Notes: generated by a model from the sequence alone, not told the origin. A stretch of DNA of 16,472 bases from Cephalothrix spiralis (GCA_032353305.1 JAUCNG010404472.1:1-16472); one strand, 5' to 3'. Counted from the first letter of the stretch, positions 1 to 10,227 are shown. Program-made: numbers and translations.

Positions 1-823
1 TCGCCTCGCTACGCTCGGCTCGATGACATAAATTATTGTTTATGAAAGAAGGCGCCTAAAAAATAGCATTTTTTTCTTCTTATCGAAATTTAACTTTGTC
101 TTAATACATGCTCATGCGAAATGATGTCCTTTCAATCTAAATTGTGCAATTCCTCACAAATTCAAGAGTATAACCCTTAATTTTCAAACTTTACCTCGCT
201 TCAGCTAAGGTCCGTAAGGAGGGTATCAGTAAGGTACACACATTTCGGTTCCTACTTTTTATTTCCTACTTTTTCGGAGGACCAGAGTGGGTGGCCTGAC
301 AACACGGAAACAAGCACTCGCCCGCAAGTGCCGATAGGTGGACACAGATGGACACTCAACGGTACCCATCGTAAGGCGAATAAACAGTACCAATATAATG
401 GCGAAGAGACATTTTAAATACCGGCTATGTATTTTGCAAATGGTGCTTTTGTGTTTTCAATGATATCTGAAGTTAACATATACGATTTTGCACAAAAGGT
501 AATAGATGTCGCAACCCCCGACTACTTCATGGTTAGCCAAATTCGTTAAAGTTTGGTCTGAGATGTTTAATAGAAGGAACTCCAAATATTACTTAATCAT
601 GGAAATAATCAGTTCCGATAGTATGAGGATCATTAGGTACTATTCAGAGCTTCCGAATTAAACTGTAAAGCGGGCCAATAATTGTCCGCTAGTCGTGGAG
701 TGGCTGGCCCGCTGTTCATATGGATGATTAGCCGCCTCCTTTTTCTGCCTTTAAATTAACAATGATGATTTCAGAAAAACATTTCAAAATGTCATAATGA
801 TGCATTCCATTTTATTTTTTTAG
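1..823 (+). other. Intron upstream of exon a (3' end only)
   Basis: No coding exon is recognised here. The stretch ends in a T-rich tract and TAG before exon a, so it is the 3' end of an intron whose donor lies outside the window. It contains a GC-rich hairpin at 669-713 and a duplicated 'cctactttttatt' type motif near 248-275. An upstream microexon cannot be excluded by eye. Confidence 0.7.
669..713. repeat. GC-rich intronic hairpin
   Basis: AGCGGGCCA at 669-677 pairs perfectly with TGGCCCGCT at 705-713 across a 27-nt loop. The sequence just inside the left stem (gggccaataattgtc) resembles part of the CAGGGTG-family copy at 4824-4839 (gggccaaataattgtc), so this may be a decayed fragment of that element. 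Confidence 0.45.
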
Positions 824-1023
824 GACCGTTCGGTGGACCACCACCAATGAATGGGCCCCCTCCTAATGGGCCACCCGGTATGCCGCCAATGAATATGAAT
901 CGACCTCCTCCAGTAGGCCCACCTCCTGGTATAGTTCAACCCGGTGGGCCTCCTCAGCCGCAGCCACATGTCAATCCTGCATTTTTCCCTCCCCCTGGCA
1001 CTGTTCCTGTGCAAGGACCACCA
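824..1023 (+). CDS. CPSF6: CPSF6 exon a: proline-rich region
   Basis: This 200-nt exon follows a T-rich tract and TAG at 821-823 and ends at a consensus donor GTGAGT (1024-1029). It enters with two bases (GA) that complete a codon begun in the preceding exon, which would be Gly if that base is G. It ends on a whole codon. The 66 codons from 826 are almost entirely Pro, Gly, Met and Asn, beginning [10 protein letters not shown] and finishing with [11 protein letters not shown], a signature of CPSF6/7. This is the low-complexity proline-rich domain downstream of the RRM. The reading frame continues past the donor to a stop at 1087-1089, but that sequence is no longer proline-rich and is intron. 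Confidence 0.93.
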
Positions 1024-4000
1024 GTGAGTATTACATATTTCCACTTAAATTGTAACCATTTTCTCCATCTCGATACCCTCGGACAATAAACGTCTTGCGT
1101 TATTGTTATCAGCTTTTGCGCTCAATCTGTACTGTTGTTGCATTGCTGTTGATAGTTCCAATTGAATATTGGTTGTGCAATTTTAAAGACGACGCACTGT
1201 CTTTTTTTCTCCCTTCGTACGTCGAAACTGCAATCATTAAAAAGCTCTTTTGATCTTTATTCCGCAAGCAGCCTGCGCGGCGCAACCTATAATAGATAGC
1301 GAAAAGCCGACACCAGTAGACAGCAAAAGCTTTTACAGGGTGACTAATGACTACAGGGTCAGGAAAACCTGGAAAGTCGGGGAATTGAAAATTGGTCATG
1401 GAAAGTCGGGGAATTCATCTTTGTGGTCAGGGAAAAAATTTATATAAAAATTTGAGACTAGCTAGCTCTTTATATTTGTTTACTTCAAGATGAATCTGTT
1501 TTTGTTTAGAAATAGAGTTGCAAATATTATGTGATATTTCGATATTGAAAATTAAGAAAGTCAGGGGAAATGGTCGGGGAAAGTCAGGGAAAATGATCCT
1601 GGTAAATCTGTAGACACCCTGTTTTACGTTGCTGAGGTTATCGAAATGCTATTTCTCACACATCTAGGAATAATAGAAATTATTAAGCTTTTGATAGAAA
1701 TGGGACCATCCTTTAGTAGGGTGACCACTCAACAGAAGTCAAGGAATTATAGAGAAGTCGGGGGGGGGGGTTAAACATTATTGAGGATTACTTCACGACC
1801 AACTATTAGTCGCGATAGACTTTCGGTCGTTACAAAAAAAATTATCGTGAAAGTGGCCACCCTGTTTAACGTAGGATCTAGGATAACATTGTTCAAAACT
1901 CCCGTCCAACTTGAACAAAATGACTGTTATAAAAAAAAATGTCAAAATTTTGAGATGGTTCCATATTTTATCCGAAGATATTGGGCGTATGATATGAATT
2001 GTAGTTGCATATTTTATACATTTGTTCAATGATTTCTTTTTGCAATTTTTCAGCGTCCAACTGGGCCACCACCACCGGGGCAACCCTATTATGCTCCGCC
2101 TCCTGGTGGGCCCCCTGCTGTACACCCGGTATGAACATTTTTTACCGTAGCTAGTAGCTTCTCATCACTTCGCCAAACAGCAATACACAATTATTCACTG
2201 CACCGCAGGTTTTCGAGATACGCGCATGCGCAGCTCTGTTTTTTACTGTCTGCTCATGCTGAAACTATTTTGTTAAATTCGAGCATGTTCCTATCGGTCA
2301 ATATTACAAATGAAGGACCTAATATATCCATATCACGAAAAGGCTAAATTTAGGTTATAAATATATATGTATTATGGAGAGATAGAAACATAATATTGCT
2401 TCATGCCCTTAATTACCGAAAGGTACAAATATAATATTTGATCATACACGTGCGCGTATCTCGAAAACCTTTCTTCAAACGATTTACTCAACGCCACTGA
2501 TAATTTTACATATATTTGCTTTTGTAAACCTAAAAACATCAATGTTCATGTTTTGAATCAGAGCAGGGCTTTAGCTTTAGGGACACTTCTTTTACTTAAA
2601 AGGAAACCTAATACTTTGTGTCCTTGCTGCATACGAAAAAATAAAATAATAATTTAGATATTTTGAAAACTAAAAAGATAACAACACTGCACTTGGTGGA
2701 TCCTCTTCCTTTATTATCTACCGCTTGACATTTTGTTTGGGCATTCTCAGATGTAATGCAAATTTACAATTACAAGCTGGTACATGGTCAAAAATCGAGA
2801 CGCACAGTTTCCGAAAATGGATTTAGTAAATATGGTGTTAACCTAGTCAAAAATGACCCGGTTTACGGTCTCCTAGTTCTTAAAATAAATCAAACTCGTA
2901 AAATACTTATAAAAACAAACATCATCATTGCTCATTGTATTTCAGCCTCCAGTTGACCAATACGGCAGGCCTGTAGTACCAGTGTCGTACCCAAGTGATC
3001 CATATCGAACAGAACGGCGGGAACCTCCTCCACCTGTGCTGTCAGAAGCTGAAATAGAAGAAGCATTGTCAAAGAACAAAATTGTGTGTAGCACTGCCAT
3101 ATCAAACGCTGTACAGGATGCTAGTTCTGGTATACATAAAATCATTATATTTTCTTAAAAGAGCGCAGAATCTAGGAAGGAAACTAATCTGCCAGTTACC
3201 GATTGCCGTGGTTCCCTTCTCTATTATGGAGTTCAAAATTAGTTATTTGATTCTCGGCATTAATTTTGTACTGAATCTTTTCACAATACTGTTAATAATT
3301 ATTAATTGAAAAATAATTACTTCAAAATCAATTGTCTTAAATATTATTGTTTACGATTTAGCCCCCCTTTAAGTTTTTATTACTTTGAACTACTTTAACA
3401 AATTCTCCATCTATGTAAATATTTGAGTTTGAGTACAAATGATTTTTGGATTTCATTAAGACAATTTATTGCTAGTTTAAATACATGTATACCCTTTTAC
3501 ATGAATATATTTAGATATATCAAATTGCTTAACAGGAATTACCCTCTCATCGTAAAGTATGTTTCATTAAATTCTAATTATATTTCTTTTTTTTTCTAGG
3601 TGAATTCGCCCGTTCAATAGAAACACTAGTCACAGCTATTTCGTTAATCAAACAGTCAAAAATAGCAAATGATGACAGATGTAAAATTCTCATCTCCTCG
3701 TTACAAGACACGTTAAAGGGCATAGAGGATAAATCATATGGAGCAAAGTAAGTATAAAATACGGGTAAAGTTTACAATAGGATATCTCATATTTATTCTG
3801 AGCCAGAAAGAGTTGATCATACACGGGCTTCATACTCTTTTTACGAACTTCGTGTAAATAATAAAGTTTATGGACACTTTTAGTTAGTAATAAACCTGAC
3901 CCCTTAGGCCTTAAGGTCCAAAATGAGTTATTCGGGGTACACTGAATTCATGAAAAACTTATTGAAACGCACATAATGTGTGTTGAGGTACAATATATGT

Positions 4001-7000
4001 AGGCTTAAACGTATTTTGATACATCACAAGAGACACATAAGTATAGCTAGTACCTCTAGGTTCATGACAATGTAGCCCTTGTGTATATATGTTTCATCAG
4101 GAATATCCCTGTTTCATAATATCTACTTAGTACAGAACATTTAACAATGGGAGGCATGGAAGTTTCCTATTTCATTTATTTAAAGAATAAGTATTTTAAA
4201 AACTATAAATTATTTAGCGTTATAGCCTGCCAGAAAAAACACATTAATTCGGTCAATATATTTAAGATGAAAGGCTTATTAATTGATATATAAATAAATG
4301 TTTGAGATGGATAAATTGTACGAAGTTGCATGTGATGTGATTACAATCTAAGTAACTCGTAAACTGAATACCATATATTTTGTCCACCTAAAAACCAATT
4401 TATTTAAAATCAAGTAAGTTTAATATTTTTATATTGAAGAATCAGTCACAGACGTTGAAAAAATCTAATCTGGTAAAATGATCATCTAAATAGTATTTCG
4501 TCATAAATGGTATTTTTTGTATCTAAAAGGTTACTTAAGATGTTAATATCAGATGTTAGTTTTTAAATTTAAAAATTGTTAATTCTACATGGGTTGAAAA
4601 TTTATATTAAATTTTACTTGAGTTAAAAATTTACAAAGAAAGTATCTATGAAGTAAATCTTCTCGAACATGTTTTATTTTCTGTACTATGATCGATTGAG
4701 CTGTTTATTGAGTGTATTCAGGGTGTCCCAGGTCTCGGAAATGTCATGGAATTCATGAATTGGCCAAAAAATGGAAAAGAAATAGTTCAAAACCTGGAAA
4801 TGTCATGAAAGTACATGTCGCCCGGGCCAAATAATTGTCGCGACTTAAAAAAATGTAATGGCCTTTTGAACTTAGTAGTGCTGTTGAATAGTAACAGTGT
4901 TGTTTATCCTTTGCTGAATTTGGAAATTAACTAGTTATCTGTTTTTTCATTTCAGTTCAATGCTGAGGCAATTTTGCTGTTGCATTATTATTTGTTGTTT
5001 AAAAATATCTAGAATTCTAGTGTTTAGAACATATTACAACTATAGTGGTTTATTTAAAAATTACCATGATAATGGTTTATTTAAAATTACAGTTAATTCC
5101 GCATTAATCAGTTGATTAAATAAGAAGTATTTAAAAAGGCCTACGTGTCTGATTTTAAAATGCATTTATTGAATTTGGTATATTTTTAATATTGGTATAT
5201 ATTCTTATTTGTTAATTATGATATTTTTTTTATATTTAACTATTACAAATAATATATTTTTATAAAAAATATTTATGTGATTTTACACAGAGGTACATGT
5301 ATTATTAGAATATTTAAGGTATACATGTTATTTATAGCCAGTATAGCGTGTACATGTATGTTATACATATTTTACCAACGGTCATATTGCCGTTTTTACC
5401 TTATGATTATAAATCAGTATGGTGCTAAGTCTTTATAAGAATATATTTATAGTGGTGAAATTTATTTGGTGGTTCCCATTTTGAAATGCTAATTGTTATA
5501 ATTAATCCCATTTGGATGATCAATTATTGATAATCCACTGTATCAGGAATTTATACAAAGAATGGTTGTGCTTTCTTCTAAGTTTTGATTTTTGCTTTTG
5601 GACTAGGTTTCTTTTCATTAAAAATACCGATCCAATTCTGATATGTGTATATCATAATATTGATTTTTTGTATCTGGAAGTCGTTACTTTGGACAGCTAT
5701 GACATGCATATGAAACCGTGGACACGGCCAAGACTCCATAGAAATACAATACACTATGACCACTTGTCAAAGCTTGCGGTGTATTACTCGTAATTTGGAA
5801 ATTTGGAAGAAACTGTTTTTGAACGACTATTTGAATAGAAATAGATTTAAAAAACGGTAGAGATTTTTGCGCTTTTTGATAGTTAACAATAAATATTTTT
5901 TAAATGGGATTGTAGTATAAAAAATCGTTTTAAACTTGTCCGTATGCTTAACATTCTTTGTATACATTCTTGACTGTATTTGTGTAATCAATATAATAGT
6001 TATTGTATGTTCAGAAGTGAGTATCGATTGGGAATCTCTAGTCATGTGAATACACCCGTATTTCCAAGTGTGATTTCATCGTGATACATTTCTAAAGATA
6101 CAACAAATTTATTATGCTCCACTGCCGTTTATTTCGAATTCGAAACACACCGGACTCCTTGTTATCGATGACGTATATCGCATTAATATCAAAACCCATT
6201 TAATGCAGGTTTATAAAGAGTAAAATTTTTGCTATTTTTTATAGTGTTCGAATTTAATTTTGGTTATTATATTTTGGTTCAAACCTAATTATATTGATAT
6301 AATTGACTTCATTAATTTTGATCATAAGTCCGAAAATATATAAAAGAAGGACACGCCCGTTGTTTCTGGTGGGTTTATGTTTTTTCTGGCTTATAATCGT
6401 GGCTTTTATTCAAAGGCTATATAGTGTTAATTATCAATCGGAACTCCCTCCAAGGTTTAATGTTAAATTGGTGTAATTTAAGAATGTAATATGTTATATT
6501 GCATTATATTTGTGACCCTATTTAACGAAACCGTCAATTATTGGAATCTAGCTAAATTAATGTTCTAGTAACTTTACAAGTGTTCAGACATATTTTGTTA
6601 TTGTTCTAGGACGTAATCTTGTCATCCAGGGCTGTTTCAATTCATCCTGACCAGTTCTAGAGCACCCTGATAAATGCGCGCCCCGACTGTCTGTGCTAAA
6701 TAAGTATTGCGGAATTGAATTTAGCACTGCAGCACGAGATGATAGTGCTAGATCAGATTAGCAAAGCACAGAATTCTAAGCTTGTATTTACCAGAGTAGC
6801 TCTAGAGATGCAAACCTTTACATTTTTCTTTGATGTTTCATTTAAATAATTGATTGGTTTTGTTCGATCGAGTCTCAAATCGATGATTGTTATAATGCTG
6901 CTACAGACCGATTACTTTTCAGGAAAAGGGTTCATATATTTACGAATTACTAGATTATGATATTTTGTAGGTTATTTGTCTTATCAGTTTGTAACCAGTA

Positions 7001-7797
7001 CTAAATTTATCCAATGAGAAGTTTTCTTACTTTTTTATGTCTTACCATATTTGTTAAGAATTGTCATAAAAATGACTTACATTAATTGATATTTTACTAA
7101 ATCGTCGGTCGCTTTATCTGGATATTCAGTATCGATCCTACAACTTCATTGTCACGTGATACCGATAGTCGCACATGTTCCTATCTTCTTCATACTAAAA
7201 TATTGTAACGTGGGTAGTTTTTGGCCCATAACTCAAGCTATCTTGTCTCGTTGGATGCGGCTTGGGTATACGATGGACTAATTGTGATAGCTTTAATGAT
7301 TCTTGAGTTATAGGCAAATACCCGCGGGATGATATTTAGTATGGAGTTGAAAGGAACACGAGCGTTAATTTCTCCCGATGGGATTTACCTCTGCATTTGT
7401 TTAGATTTCCATTTCATATCGATAAATTATTACTTGTTACAAACTTGGTATTCTTGTTATGATTATTCTGTTTTTATAACTTGATATGTTTGTATTCTGA
7501 ATGTAACCCTTTATTTAAAGGAGTAGCCGAAGCGAACGACGATCGAGATCGAGATCGCGATCACGAGACAGGGATCGAGAACGTGATCGTGAGAGAGAAA
7601 GGGAAAAACGATCATCTAGACATCGCTCTAGGAGTCGGGAGAGAGAATATAGAGAGCGTAGCCGTGAAGGAAGGGAGCGGGAAGCCGGCAGCAGCAGCTA
7701 CTCCTCGTCGTCCAGCCGGGATCGATACCATGACGAAAGACGACGCCACGATCGGGACCGTGAACGTGAAAGGGAGGAATACAGCAGGAGGCACTAA
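824..7797 (+). CDS. CPSF6: CPSF6 (cleavage factor Im large subunit), C-terminal half, five spliced exons, 5'-partial
   Basis: CPSF6 pairs with CPSF5/NUDT21 (which binds UGUA) in CFIm, the nuclear complex that promotes pre-mRNA 3' cleavage and influences poly(A)-site choice. Joining 824-1023, 2054-2128, 2946-3129, 3600-3747 and 7521-7797, plus one base from an upstream exon, gives 885 nt: 294 codons and TAA. All junctions are GT-AG and in frame. The visible protein has a Pro/Gly-rich segment with the family signature [12 protein letters not shown] conserved block follows, containing [35 protein letters not shown] and [17 protein letters not shown]-terminal RS-like domain of about 92 residues ends in YSRRH. 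Human CPSF6 is about 550 residues, so roughly the N-terminal half, including the RRM that contacts CPSF5, lies upstream. The vertebrate paralogue CPSF7 shares these motifs; I use CPSF6 because invertebrates usually have a single CPSF6-like gene. Family assignment is very secure; the orthologue name is slightly less so. Confidence 0.95.
1336..1621. mobile_element. CAGGGTG-family non-autonomous element, complete copy with 5-bp target duplication
   Basis: The 286-bp segment starts CAGGGTG (1336-1342) and ends CACCCTG (1615-1621). It is flanked on both sides by TTTTA (1331-1335 and 1622-1626), a perfect 5-bp direct repeat as expected of a target-site duplication. Internally, ggaaagtcggggaatt occurs twice (1371-1386 and 1400-1415), and related 'gtcaggg(g)aaa' words occur near the right end. 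It has no coding capacity, so it would depend on a transposase in trans. Superfamily is not assigned. Confidence 0.72.
1717..1864. mobile_element. CAGGGTG-family element, short 148-bp copy
   Basis: The left terminus is TAGGGTGACCAC (1717-1728) and the right is GTGGCCACCCTG (1853-1864), inverted matches with only a couple of differences. Flanks are TTTAG (1712-1716) and TTTAA (1865-1869), a 4-of-5 duplication. It contains an 11-base G run at 1760-1770. It is about half the length of the copies at 1336 and 13260 and is probably an internal-deletion derivative. Confidence 0.6.
2054..2128 (+). CDS. CPSF6: CPSF6 exon b: 75-nt proline-rich exon, both ends phase 0
   Basis: Acceptor TTTTTCAG ends at 2053 and donor GTATGA starts at 2129. 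The exon holds exactly 25 codons, beginning [19 protein letters not shown], and continues the Pro/Gly-rich domain. Both junctions fall between codons, so skipping it would leave the frame of exons a and c intact. It is too short to appear as an obvious open frame by itself; it is supported by frame, splice sites and composition. Confidence 0.88.
2129..2945 (+). other. CPSF6 intron b-c (817 bp) with a foldback element
   Basis: Donor GTATGA, acceptor TATTTCAG. It contains the inverted-repeat element at 2207-2470. The rest is AT-rich with no coding signal. Confidence 0.85.
2207..2470. mobile_element. Foldback (MITE-like) element, 19-bp perfect terminal inverted repeats
   Basis: AGGTTTTCGAGATACGCGC at 2207-2225 is the exact reverse complement of 2452-2470. 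Next to the left arm is a gcatgcgc word. Inside are 'gcatgttcctatcggtc' and 'agatagaaacat...catgccct', which resemble the internal arms of the element at 11474-11773, whose right end also carries gcgcatatctcaaaaac. No open frame suggests a transposase. I cannot see a clear target duplication. Confidence 0.65.
2946..3129 (+). CDS. CPSF6: CPSF6 exon c: end of proline-rich region and start of conserved helical block
   Basis: The acceptor is TATTTCAG ending at 2945, and the donor GTATAC starts at 3130 after one base of a Gly codon. The 184-nt exon begins [13 protein letters not shown], comparable to the DPYGRP segment of vertebrate CPSF6. It then runs through a short charged and proline stretch into [14 protein letters not shown] and [14 protein letters not shown]. 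The LSEAE...AIS.AV.DAS pattern is one of the best conserved parts of the family outside the RRM. Open frame before 2946 and after 3129 is intron read-through. Confidence 0.94.
3130..3599 (+). other. CPSF6 intron c-d (470 bp)
   Basis: Donor GTATAC and a strong T-rich acceptor TTTTTTTTTCTAG. The sequence is AT-rich, with no repeat or coding signal seen. Confidence 0.88.
3600..3747 (+). CDS. CPSF6: CPSF6 exon d: conserved [15 protein letters not shown] block
   Basis: The exon follows a strong polypyrimidine tract and CTAG ending at 3599. It stops at a near-perfect donor GTAAGT (3748-3753). In the joined frame it reads [19 protein letters not shown] and then [20 protein letters not shown] before SYGA. 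This is the most diagnostic stretch in the window, nearly matching the vertebrate family. It enters after one base and leaves after two bases of a codon (AA), completed by G at 7521. It is absent from simple open-frame lists because the frame is closed just upstream. Confidence 0.95.
4719..4845. mobile_element. CAGGGTG-family element, one-ended or decayed copy
   Basis: It begins CAGGGTG (4719-4725). It shares an identical 19-base word, aaaacctggaaatgtcatg, at 4789-4807 with the complete copy near 13328, and both carry gtcgcgact further on (4837-4845 and 13422-13430). No CACCCTG terminus follows, so the right end is lost or deleted. Confidence 0.55.
6693..6727. repeat. Short intronic hairpin
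   Basis: GTGCTAAAT (6693-6701) and ATTTAGCAC (6719-6727) form a perfect 9-bp stem with a 17-nt loop. It is too short for a typical microRNA precursor. It may be a chance structure. Confidence 0.3.
7212..7323. repeat. Imperfect foldback containing 'cccataactcaag'
   Basis: gggtagtttttggcccataactcaag (7212-7237) pairs imperfectly with cttgagttataggcaaataccc (7302-7323). A related 'ttggcccataact' word recurs near 10995. This looks like a decayed dispersed repeat lying about 200 bp before the last acceptor. Confidence 0.45.
7521..7797 (+). CDS. CPSF6: CPSF6 terminal coding exon: arginine-rich RS-like domain
   Basis: The acceptor TTATTTAAAG ends at 7520 and has a weak pyrimidine tract. The first base completes a Lys codon, followed by 91 codons and TAA (7795-7797). 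By my count 35 of the 91 residues are Arg, arranged as RS, RD and RE dipeptides ([20 protein letters not shown]), with a Ser-rich island [10 protein letters not shown] near residue 60 of the exon and the terminus EEYSRRH. In vertebrate CPSF6 the equivalent domain mediates nuclear import through transportin-3 and contacts with other RS proteins; here that role is inferred. The other frames across this exon are also open because of the repetitive CGA/GAT/GAG codons, but only this one joins exon d in phase. Confidence 0.93.
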
Positions 7798-8929
7798 ATA
7801 TTGGTGGTAGGTGAACCACTGTGTTTTGTCTTTTTATAGTTCTGTTCTAATTTTTTCAATTGCTCGAACATGTTTTTTTAAATGAGCTTGTCTACTATAA
7901 GATTTGCTGTTTAGTGCATTTCTTTTGGTATGACCTTGTCTATTTATATGTTACGCTTCTAGTAGGACTTACGTTATGTAAGTATTTCGTGGTGTCAACA
8001 TACAAACAGGTGAAATATCTTAAATATTTGGTAAAAACATAAAATTCCTAGTCAAAACATACAAGATGTCAAAACATACGTATATGTCAAAAACATATAA
8101 ATATTGATACGAAATGGTTTTTTATGTAGTTCTTTTAAAAACAATGATTTCAAATTTTTATATTTGCTTCACTAACATTTAAAATTCTTATGTGTTCATA
8201 CTTAATATTGGTCGAATTGCATTTATATTTTTTAAGAAAAATGTCTGCACAAAATATTAGGAAAAACGGTATTTGAAGTTGTATTTATTTGAAAAATACC
8301 CGTTGGTAATGTTGCTTATTGCATTTTTCGTTGTCCATTAGAACTGAATCTACCTTAGAACCCGTATTTTTATCGTGGTGACCTTATATACAATTTTTAA
8401 TCAACTTTACATCGACTTAATTTAATATTTATATTGTATTATGCTCGGGAGGTATATTTTTTTACATAATTAATCGCGTTGATATCATGCATTTATCGCA
8501 ACGTCTAAAATGGAAGGTTTACATGTGAAACGCATGTAAAATATTTATTATTACATTTAACATTGAATCTATGATGAATTTATGTGAAATAATTCGAAGC
8601 CAGGTAACCGTTATGTAATGCGAGATTAAGGTGTCCCAGTATCTCTATGTTTACCAAAGCCTATGACAAATAATGTTGAATTCAGTTTTCGACTTGAAAA
8701 TTGTAATGTGTAAATCGTAATGTATAATGGAATATTTATATTCCATCATATAAGTACGAGAACCTTTGATTTTATCATTTAAAAAGTGTGGTACCTAAGC
8801 TGAGTGCTTAATTAAGTGCTATCTTTCTGTTTGCATGTTTTTATTCAATGGGTACTTAAAATGTGTTTGAAATATAGTAACTAGTAAGTAAAGTGTGCAC
8901 TTATTCTAAAACATCTCAAGGTCGATTGA

Positions 8930-9240
8930 ATAATGTTATGTGACTATATTTTAAGCATCTTAAGGTTCAGCACAATAATGTGTTGTAACTATATTTTTAA
9001 ACATACTCAAATAATGTGTTGTGACTACTTTCCTTTTCAATGACATGACTGTGAGTCACTGCTGTTTCATACGAATGCCCAATACCTGTGTCTTCATTTG
9101 CACTTATTTTTTAACACCAGGTCGGTACACTAGTGTGTTGTAACTATATTTTTAAACATATCAAGGTCAGCAAAATAATGTGTTGTGACTATATTTTAAA
9201 AGTATTCAAATTCGGCATATTAATGTGTTGTTACTGGATC
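8930..9240. repeat. Diverged minisatellite, unit about 36-45 bp
   Basis: The core ataatgtgttgtgactatattttaaaca, followed by a (t)caaggtcagca-like tail, recurs starting near 8930, 8975, 9011, 9131, 9175 and 9220. A non-repeat stretch interrupts the array at about 9030-9120. The copies differ by substitutions and small indels. Confidence 0.75.
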
Positions 9241-9895
9241 ATATAAATTTATACGGTTCTTTTAACATGACACTCCTTATTTAATACGTATCCCCCAAAT
9301 TATAATCTTAACCATTTTGAAATGTCCCAAGTTATAACTTGGTTTATGAAATAATTTACCGAGTTGAAATAGTTTATGGGAGTAAATTCCTCTGTATCGT
9401 TTATAAATTCGATTATTAAGCATTTTCCAAGTGTGAATGGTACTTAAAAGGGTTAGCATTTTAATTGTTAAGTATTGAATGAGTGTAGATGTTAATTTCT
9501 TACTTGGATGGGTTTTCATTTCAATTGATGACTGATGATAGTGAATATATTGTTACTAAAAAGGGTTAATATCATTTCAATTGTTTAGCAGTGGATTAGT
9601 AATAACATTACTTTTAGTTGTAAAGCATTGGATGAATGTGAGGAATGAATGAGAAGTTTTTCCGTCATTTTTTGAGTCCTTATGAGTATCGTATAATCTT
9701 GTGATAATTAGCATGACCGAATGCCTATACTTGGGTATTGTTTTTGTTGTTGTACTTGGTACAAATTTTAATGAAACGCCCGTAGATGTTACAAGTTTTT
9801 TTTGAGATATAAGGTTGCATGAATTTTCCATTTAATGTGTAGTATCTAGATTAAACGCGGGCACTGATATTTAAAAAGTTGCATGTAACTTTAAA

Positions 9896-10227
9896 CGAAC
9901 TCGATATCTTAAAAACATCTTCTGTATCTAACTTGAAATGTGATGTTAAAACCAATGCATCTTCTGTTACGACCATGAACAAAATAACTTGAAATGTGAT
10001 ATTTAAACTCAGTATCTTAAACGATCTGCTGTTATGACCATGAAAAAAATTAACTTGAAATGTGATATTTAATCTCAGTATCTTTATAAACGATCTAAGA
10101 CTTCTGTTATGACCATGAAACAAATTAACTTGAAATGTGATATTTAAACTCAATATCTTAAACCATCTGTTACGACTATGAACAAATGACTATGAACAAA
10201 TTAACTTAAAATTTGATAATTTTAATG
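9896..10227. repeat. Tandem repeat, unit about 56-76 bp, four units plus partial ends
   Basis: Units begin taacttgaaatgtgat at 9929, 9985, 10051 and 10126, with a degenerate partial at 10202. A partial leading unit begins near 9896. Each contains 'ctcagtatcttaaacgatct' and 'gttatgaccatgaa' sections. The unit at 10126 contains its own perfect 14-bp duplication, gactatgaacaaat at 10174-10187 and 10188-10201. The minus-strand open frame at 9851-10153 is a by-product of the array. Confidence 0.85.

Larger units (their letters stand above)
1024..2053 (+). other. CPSF6 intron a-b (1030 bp) holding two CAGGGTG elements
   Basis: Bounded by GTGAGT and TTTTTCAG. About 42% of it is two short inverted-terminus elements (1336-1621 and 1717-1864). 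The remaining AT-rich sequence shows no coding signal; short open frames in both orientations cross the repeats and lack any recognisable domain. Confidence 0.85.
3748..7520 (+). other. CPSF6 intron d-e (3773 bp), AT-rich
   Basis: Donor GTAAGT, acceptor TTTATTTAAAG. It holds a one-ended CAGGGTG element (4719-4845), a direct repeat of tggtttatttaaaa(a)tta near 5046 and 5074, several TACATGT words between 4811 and 5360, a short hairpin at 6693-6727 and an imperfect foldback at 7212-7323. Open frames near 5512-5793 and 5827-6045 have AT-driven composition and no recognisable domain. Confidence 0.8.

Noticed and set aside
310-345. Possible tRNA-like or SINE head (cactcgcccgcaagtgccgatagg)
   Set aside because: I could not find a convincing box A/box B pair or a cloverleaf.
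5512-6045. Open frames in the large intron
   Set aside because: They have AT-driven composition rich in Phe, Ile, Tyr and Lys, no domain, and lie inside a supported intron.
6628-6669. CCAGGGCTG...CACCCTG as another CAGGGTG element
   Set aside because: The left end does not match the terminus, the segment is only about 40 bp and there is no target duplication.
7481-7810. Alternative + strand frame ([14 protein letters not shown] type) through the last exon
   Set aside because: It is offset from the RS-like frame and begins in the intron; the correct frame is fixed by the 3747/7521 junction and gives the expected RS/RD/RE domain.
7612-7819. Two minus-strand open frames opposite the last CPSF6 exon
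   Set aside because: They arise from the complement of the Arg-rich codon repeats and have no family resemblance; the + strand frame joins the upstream exons in phase.
9851-10153. Minus-strand open frame with repeated LNITFQV segments, suggestive of a repeat protein
   Set aside because: The repetition is simply the underlying minisatellite read in frame; units of 56, 66, 75 and 76 bp do not all preserve a coding period.
9929-10227. Regularly spaced repeats considered as a CRISPR array
   Set aside because: The genome is eukaryotic, the units are contiguous and diverged rather than short identical repeats with unique spacers, and no cas gene is present.
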